From Chryseobacterium gleum (GTDB lineage Bacteria > Bacteroidota > Bacteroidia > Flavobacteriales_C > GCA-002722245), in assembly GCA_945903925.1 (NCBI GenBank), contig CAMDPJ010000096.1, positions 1 to 8,299 on the forward strand: a stretch of 8,299 bases of DNA. Direction: 5' to 3'. The notes beneath the pieces were generated by a model. That model did not search any database. It was given only the letters and a program-made list of their open reading frames with translations, and was not told the DNA's origin. The translations under genes were made by a program, and so were the position numbers. Below, piece by piece: positions 5,518 through 8,299 of this stretch. Every line of letters begins with the position of its first letter. Positions within the stretch are counted from its first letter, which is position 1.

Positions 5518-7329
5518 TTAATCAACCCTCAAAGCATTATAAACCAACTCGGCTTTACTTCTACCTACTACTTTTTCCAATGCATCTAAACTAGCTTCAC
5601 CAATTTTATTCACCGATTTAAACTCGCGCAATAATGCTGTAGCGGTTAACTCTCCAATGCCTTCTATCTCACTTAACGAAGTTTTATTTTGTGCTTTCGA
5701 TCGTCGGTTTCTATGCTGAGTAATACCAAATCGATGCGCTTCGTTGCGCAATTGCTGAATCACTTTCAAACTCTCAGAACGCTTGTCAATATATAAAGGC
5801 AAAGGATCGCCCGGGAAATAAATTTCTTCCAACCTTTTGGCAATTCCCACGATAGCGATTTTACCTCGCAAACCCACTTTCTCTAAACTGGTTAATGCCG
5901 CACCCAATTGACCTTTACCGCCATCAATAATAATGAGCTGAGGCAAAGGTTGTTTTTCTTCCAATAAGCGCTTGTATCGGCGATAAATCACTTCCTCCAT
6001 AGAAGCAAAATCATCTGGTCCTTCTACTGTTTTTACATTGAAAATGCGGTAATCTTTTTTGCTGGGAACTGCATTTTTAAACACCACGCAGGCCGATACT
6101 GGAAATGCGCCTTGAATATTCGAATTGTCGAAACACTCGATATACATAGGCAATTCGCTCATGCGTAAATCCTTTTTAAGCTGCTCTAAAATTCTTTCGT
6201 TTTTAATGACAGGCGTTTTATTCATTTCCTGCTTTTTCTTGTCGAGAGCGAAGAATTTTGCATTCCTTTCCGACATCTCCAACAGGTTCTTTTTATCTCC
6301 GCGTTGCGGCACCGTAAATTCCAATCCCGACAATAAAGTTTCGGGCATAAAAGGAACAATCACTTCTTTCGCATCACTAAAAAATCGCGCACGTAATTCT
6401 ACAATAGCCAACATCAACAATTCTTCATCTGTTTCTTCTAATTTCTTTTTAAGCTCTACCGTATGACCTTGATTTATCGCACCATCTACCACTTTCAAAT
6501 AATTTACATAGGCTTCTTCTTCGTTGCTGATGATGGAGAAAACATCGGCGTTTTTCACCGTGGGACTCACCACTGTTGACCTGCCCTGATACTTCGCTAA
6601 AATCTCTAATTTCTCTTTTACAATTTGTGCTTTTTCAAATTCTAATTTCTCTACATGTTGCTGCATCATCACTTTTAAATGTGCAATAACTCCAGCGATA
6701 TTTCCTTTTAGAATATTTTTAATGTTCTCTATTTTCTCATTGTATTCTTTCTCCAATTCCTTTGCTACACATGGTCCGTCGCAATTCTTTACATGATACT
6801 CTAAACACACTTTAAATTTCTTTTTCTCAATATTATCGGCCGATAAATTCAAGTTGCAATTGCGCAAAGGATACAACGATGCAATTAAATCGAGTAACGT
6901 TCGCATCATAGGATAGGAGGAATACGGGCCGTAATACATAGAGCCATCTCGCACCACTCGGCGCGTAGAAAAAACACGTGGAAATCTTTCCTTCTTCACA
7001 CAAATCCATGGATACGTTTTATCATCCTTCAGCAAAATATTGTACTTAGGCCAATGTTCTTTAATCAGCGTATTCTCTAGCAATAGCGCATCTTGTTCGC
7101 TCTTTACAATAATGTATTTTAAATCGAAAATACTGCGTACCAAAGCGCGCGTTTTGCCATTGTGATTTTGCTGATTTTGAAAATACGAACGAACTCTGTT
7201 CTTCAAGTTCTTTGCCTTACCCACATAAATGATCGTTCCCTTGGCATCAAAAAACTGATAGATACCAGGATCTTGCGGCAAGCCTTGCAAAGCGTTTTCT
7301 AATTTTATTTTGAGTTGATCGAGTTTCAA
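5518..7329 (-). CDS. uvrC: UvrABC system protein C (nucleotide excision repair nuclease)
   Basis: This 603-residue UvrC, of normal length, makes the two cuts either side of a DNA lesion with UvrA and UvrB. The domains are complete. GIY-YIG nuclease: GIYQF at 22-26, YVGKAKNLKNR at 35-45, Glu85. A cysteine set, Cys158, 175, 183 and 187, has the last three spaced C-x7-C-x3-C as in the reported iron-sulfur site of E. coli UvrC. The UVR (UvrB-binding) helix pair is at about 216-244. The RNase H-like nuclease has Asp401 in ECFDNSN, Asp439/440, Asp469 in IIIDGGKGQL, and His532 in EAHRFGI. The helix-hairpin-helix pair is at about 551-600. The start is TTG. No in-frame ATG lies between the upstream stop (TAG at 7345-7347) and Met131, and the TTG gives the usual 20 or so residues before the PGIY motif. 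It converges with the ABC gene, 53 bp between stops. Confidence 0.97.
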   Translation of the reverse strand: MKLDQLKIKLENALQGLPQDPGIYQFFDAKGTIIYVGKAKNLKNRVRSYFQNQQNHNGKTRALVRSIFDLKYIIVKSEQDALLLENTLIKEHWPKYNILLKDDKTYPWICVKKERFPRVFSTRRVVRDGSMYYGPYSSYPMMRTLLDLIASLYPLRNCNLNLSADNIEKKKFKVCLEYHVKNCDGPCVAKELEKEYNEKIENIKNILKGNIAGVIAHLKVMMQQHVEKLEFEKAQIVKEKLEILAKYQGRSTVVSPTVKNADVFSIISNEEEAYVNYLKVVDGAINQGHTVELKKKLEETDEELLMLAIVELRARFFSDAKEVIVPFMPETLLSGLEFTVPQRGDKKNLLEMSERNAKFFALDKKKQEMNKTPVIKNERILEQLKKDLRMSELPMYIECFDNSNIQGAFPVSACVVFKNAVPSKKDYRIFNVKTVEGPDDFASMEEVIYRRYKRLLEEKQPLPQLIIIDGGKGQLGAALTSLEKVGLRGKIAIVGIAKRLEEIYFPGDPLPLYIDKRSESLKVIQQLRNEAHRFGITQHRNRRSKAQNKTSLSEIEGIGELTATALLREFKSVNKIGEASLDALEKVVGRSKAELVYNALRVD

Positions 7330-7499
7330 GAGTGGTGATTTTTTCTAAAAACAGCTTGACTATACCAACCATCGTCAGTCCTTTGGGGTAATAATTCTTG
7401 CTGTTTTTCAAAGAACCTCGTAAAGATATAAAAGGTTTTTGTTTTCTGGCGCTCGTTTCCAAACGAGTGTCTATCTACTGCGGCAATTGCATTGCCTTT
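7330..7499. other. uvrC upstream region and recombinase 3' flank
   Basis: This 170-base spacer should contain the uvrC promoter on the minus strand. I found no convincing match to the phylum's -33/-7 elements. A 71-codon minus-strand frame here (7247-7462) overlaps the uvrC start in another frame and has no family features, so it is not annotated. The right part holds two small hairpins, annotated separately. Confidence 0.5.
7452..7496 (-). repeat. Pair of short hairpins with GTAG motif, REP-like
   Basis: Just downstream of the recombinase stop lie two perfect hairpins: CTCGTTT-CC-AAACGAG (7452-7467) and GGCAAT-TGC-ATTGCC (7482-7496). On the minus strand a GTAG tetranucleotide (7478-7475) lies between them, a few bases before the CTCGTTT hairpin. 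A GTAG or GGAG tetranucleotide next to a short palindrome is the signature of REP sequences recognised by RAYT (Y1-type) transposases. The stems also could serve as a transcription stop for the recombinase, but no T-run follows. REP identity is inference. Confidence 0.4.
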
Positions 7500-8210
7500 C
7501 TACTTCATCGGGTGATAATGTTGCACCTCGTTTTTTAAATCATCTAAATTGTTTTGTTGATACCTTTCTGTACTGCTCACAAAACGGTGTCCGCATAGAT
7601 ATTGAACCTTTCTTAGATTTTCCGTTTTGAGCCATTCACTAATTACGCTGGTTCGTATTTGGTTAATATTGATAAGAAAAGGATATTCTTTCTTGAGCTG
7701 CATTATCAAATAATTGATGGTGTTTTGTAACAGTTCGCTTTTGCCTACCGATACTATCAATGTATCACTTTGCTTGTTGTTGTATTGTAATATTGATGCG
7801 CGATGCTGACTAATGTATTGATGCAACAACATAATTTGTTTGCCTTCTAAAACAAGCACTCTGTAATTGCTTTTTTTCGAGCCACTAATCTCTATGGTGC
7901 CTTGTTCTAAATGAACATGATCAAGCATTAAATTCTTTATTTCTCGAGTGCCCAAGCCCTGATAAATCATTAACGACAACAGTACCTTGTTGCGCTGCGA
8001 TACAGAGCCGCTAACGGCATAGTTTTCATACATGTCATCTAACTGCTGTTTGCCTAATAAATTGTGTGGCAAACGCCTGCTTGTTCCTTTTAATACAATG
8101 CCCTGCGCAACATTGTCTAAAAAAACAGGGGACAGACGAAAAACAGGGGACAAAAACAGGGGACAGACGTAACTTTTCCATTCATTTATTCTCTTTTTTT
8201 GGTCTTCCAT
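7500..8210 (-). pseudogene. Tyrosine recombinase catalytic domain, N-terminal domain lost and replaced by repeat DNA
   Basis: The frame is 236 codons, but only residues from about 33 onward look like protein. GIVLKGTSRRLPHNLL (37-52) is a linker, and from there to the end is a phage-integrase-type catalytic domain: Arg89 in QGLGTREIKNL, a beta-hairpin Lys (112/113), Arg186 in NQIRTSVI, His208 in CGHRFVSS, and the nucleophile Tyr217 in TERYQ. The first His of the usual HxxR box is Asn183. As I recall this Bacteroidota family, that substitution is normal and not damage. Complete relatives are about 300 residues and carry a SAM-like core-binding domain before the linker. Here residues 13-30 (CPLF..SPVF..LSPVF) are simply the translation of the AAAAACAGGGGACA repeats, and the ATG lies in the inverted-repeat element. 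The gene is therefore truncated or split by insertion. The N-terminal half could still exist just right of the window. It is probably inactive. Confidence 0.7.
8121..8169. repeat. Three tandem-like copies of AAAAACAGGGGACA(GACG)
   Basis: AAAAACAGGGGACA occurs at 8121-8134, 8139-8152 and 8152-8165. The first and third copies continue with GACG. GGGG starts are at 8128, 8146 and 8159, so the spacing is irregular (18 and 13) and the copies are not a simple microsatellite. Lengths not divisible by three give different frames, yet the minus-strand frame stays open across all of them. The GGGGACAG core is repeated in inverse orientation at 8281-8288. Confidence 0.85.
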
Positions 8211-8288
8211 ATTTGCTAAATGTAAATTTTTTACCGCTTAGTTTCTCCATCTTCTTAATAAATTTAAAAATAAATTACGTCTGTCCCC
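8159..8288. mobile_element. 130-bp element bounded by perfect 14-bp inverted repeats
   Basis: GGGGACAGACGTAA (8159-8172) and TTACGTCTGTCCCC (8275-8288) are perfect inverted copies with 102 bases between. The inside is very AT-rich. It carries a 22-codon minus-strand frame (8182-8250, beginning MEKLSGKKFTF and containing GRPKKE) whose lysine-rich peptide has no family I can name. Size, terminal inversion and lack of a transposase fit a non-autonomous (MITE-like) element. GGGGACAG-type ends remind me of repeats seen around IS200/RAYT-type transposase genes, but that is memory only. The element supplies the start codon of the hybrid recombinase frame. Confidence 0.55.
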
Positions 8289-8299
8289 TTCACTTGCCA

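Noticed and set aside
7364..7390. GACT...AGTC sequence around the CCAACCATCG core upstream of uvrC as an operator
   Set aside because: Only four outer bases pair, and no second copy was seen in the window.
7247..7462. 71-codon minus-strand frame overlapping the start of uvrC
   Set aside because: It overlaps conserved uvrC coding sequence in another frame and shows no domain.
7500..8210. Asn183 in place of His in the HxxR box taken as proof of a dead recombinase
   Set aside because: As I recall this Bacteroidota family, the position is often not His, so the substitution alone says nothing. The missing N-terminal domain is the stronger argument.

Overview
The window looks like a chromosomal segment of a member of the Bacteroidota, from an environmental lineage I cannot place more finely. 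It is AT-rich. The start codons lack clear Shine-Dalgarno sequences. It carries a GH3-type adenylating enzyme, a fused DppD/DppF-like ATPase, a 603-residue UvrC with its full domain set, and a tyrosine recombinase of a type I associate with this phylum. This is inferred from gene content, not from a marker gene.

Layout. (1) Positions 1 to about 1640 look like the edge of an integron-type gene-cassette array read on the minus strand. A secreted PHB-depolymerase-like esterase runs off the left edge (1-802; no stop codon inside the window). It is followed by an attC-like palindrome (841-976) and then a small lipoprotein gene (993-1580). Immediately before the lipoprotein start lies GTTATGCCC (1598-1606), the exact complement of GGGCATAAC, which opens the attC-like site after its stop. 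That pairing is the signature of one mobile cassette (about 849-1605). Both cassette genes use GAC almost exclusively for Asp (11/12 and 16/16), while the neighbouring ABC gene uses it in 6 of 25. No integron integrase is in the window. (2) Positions 1640-2193 hold no convincing gene but do hold two strong hairpins. (3) Positions 2194-7329 are ordinary chromosome: a GH3-family enzyme (minus), a divergent two-domain peptide-type ABC ATPase (plus), and convergent uvrC (minus, TTG start). (4) Positions 7330-8299 are a second mobile zone. It has two small hairpins, a tyrosine recombinase whose N-terminal DNA-binding domain is missing, a triple AAAAACAGGGGACA repeat, and a 130-bp element bounded by a perfect 14-bp inverted repeat.

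How the parts fit. The core genes are unrelated housekeeping or metabolic functions: DNA repair, peptide-type uptake and acyl adenylation. They are flanked on both sides by different kinds of mobile DNA. The left side is recombinase-cassette DNA. The right side is an integrase remnant invaded by short palindromic repeats. The most informative signal is the cassette geometry on the left. The second is the hybrid reading frame on the right, whose first 30 or so codons are repeat DNA.
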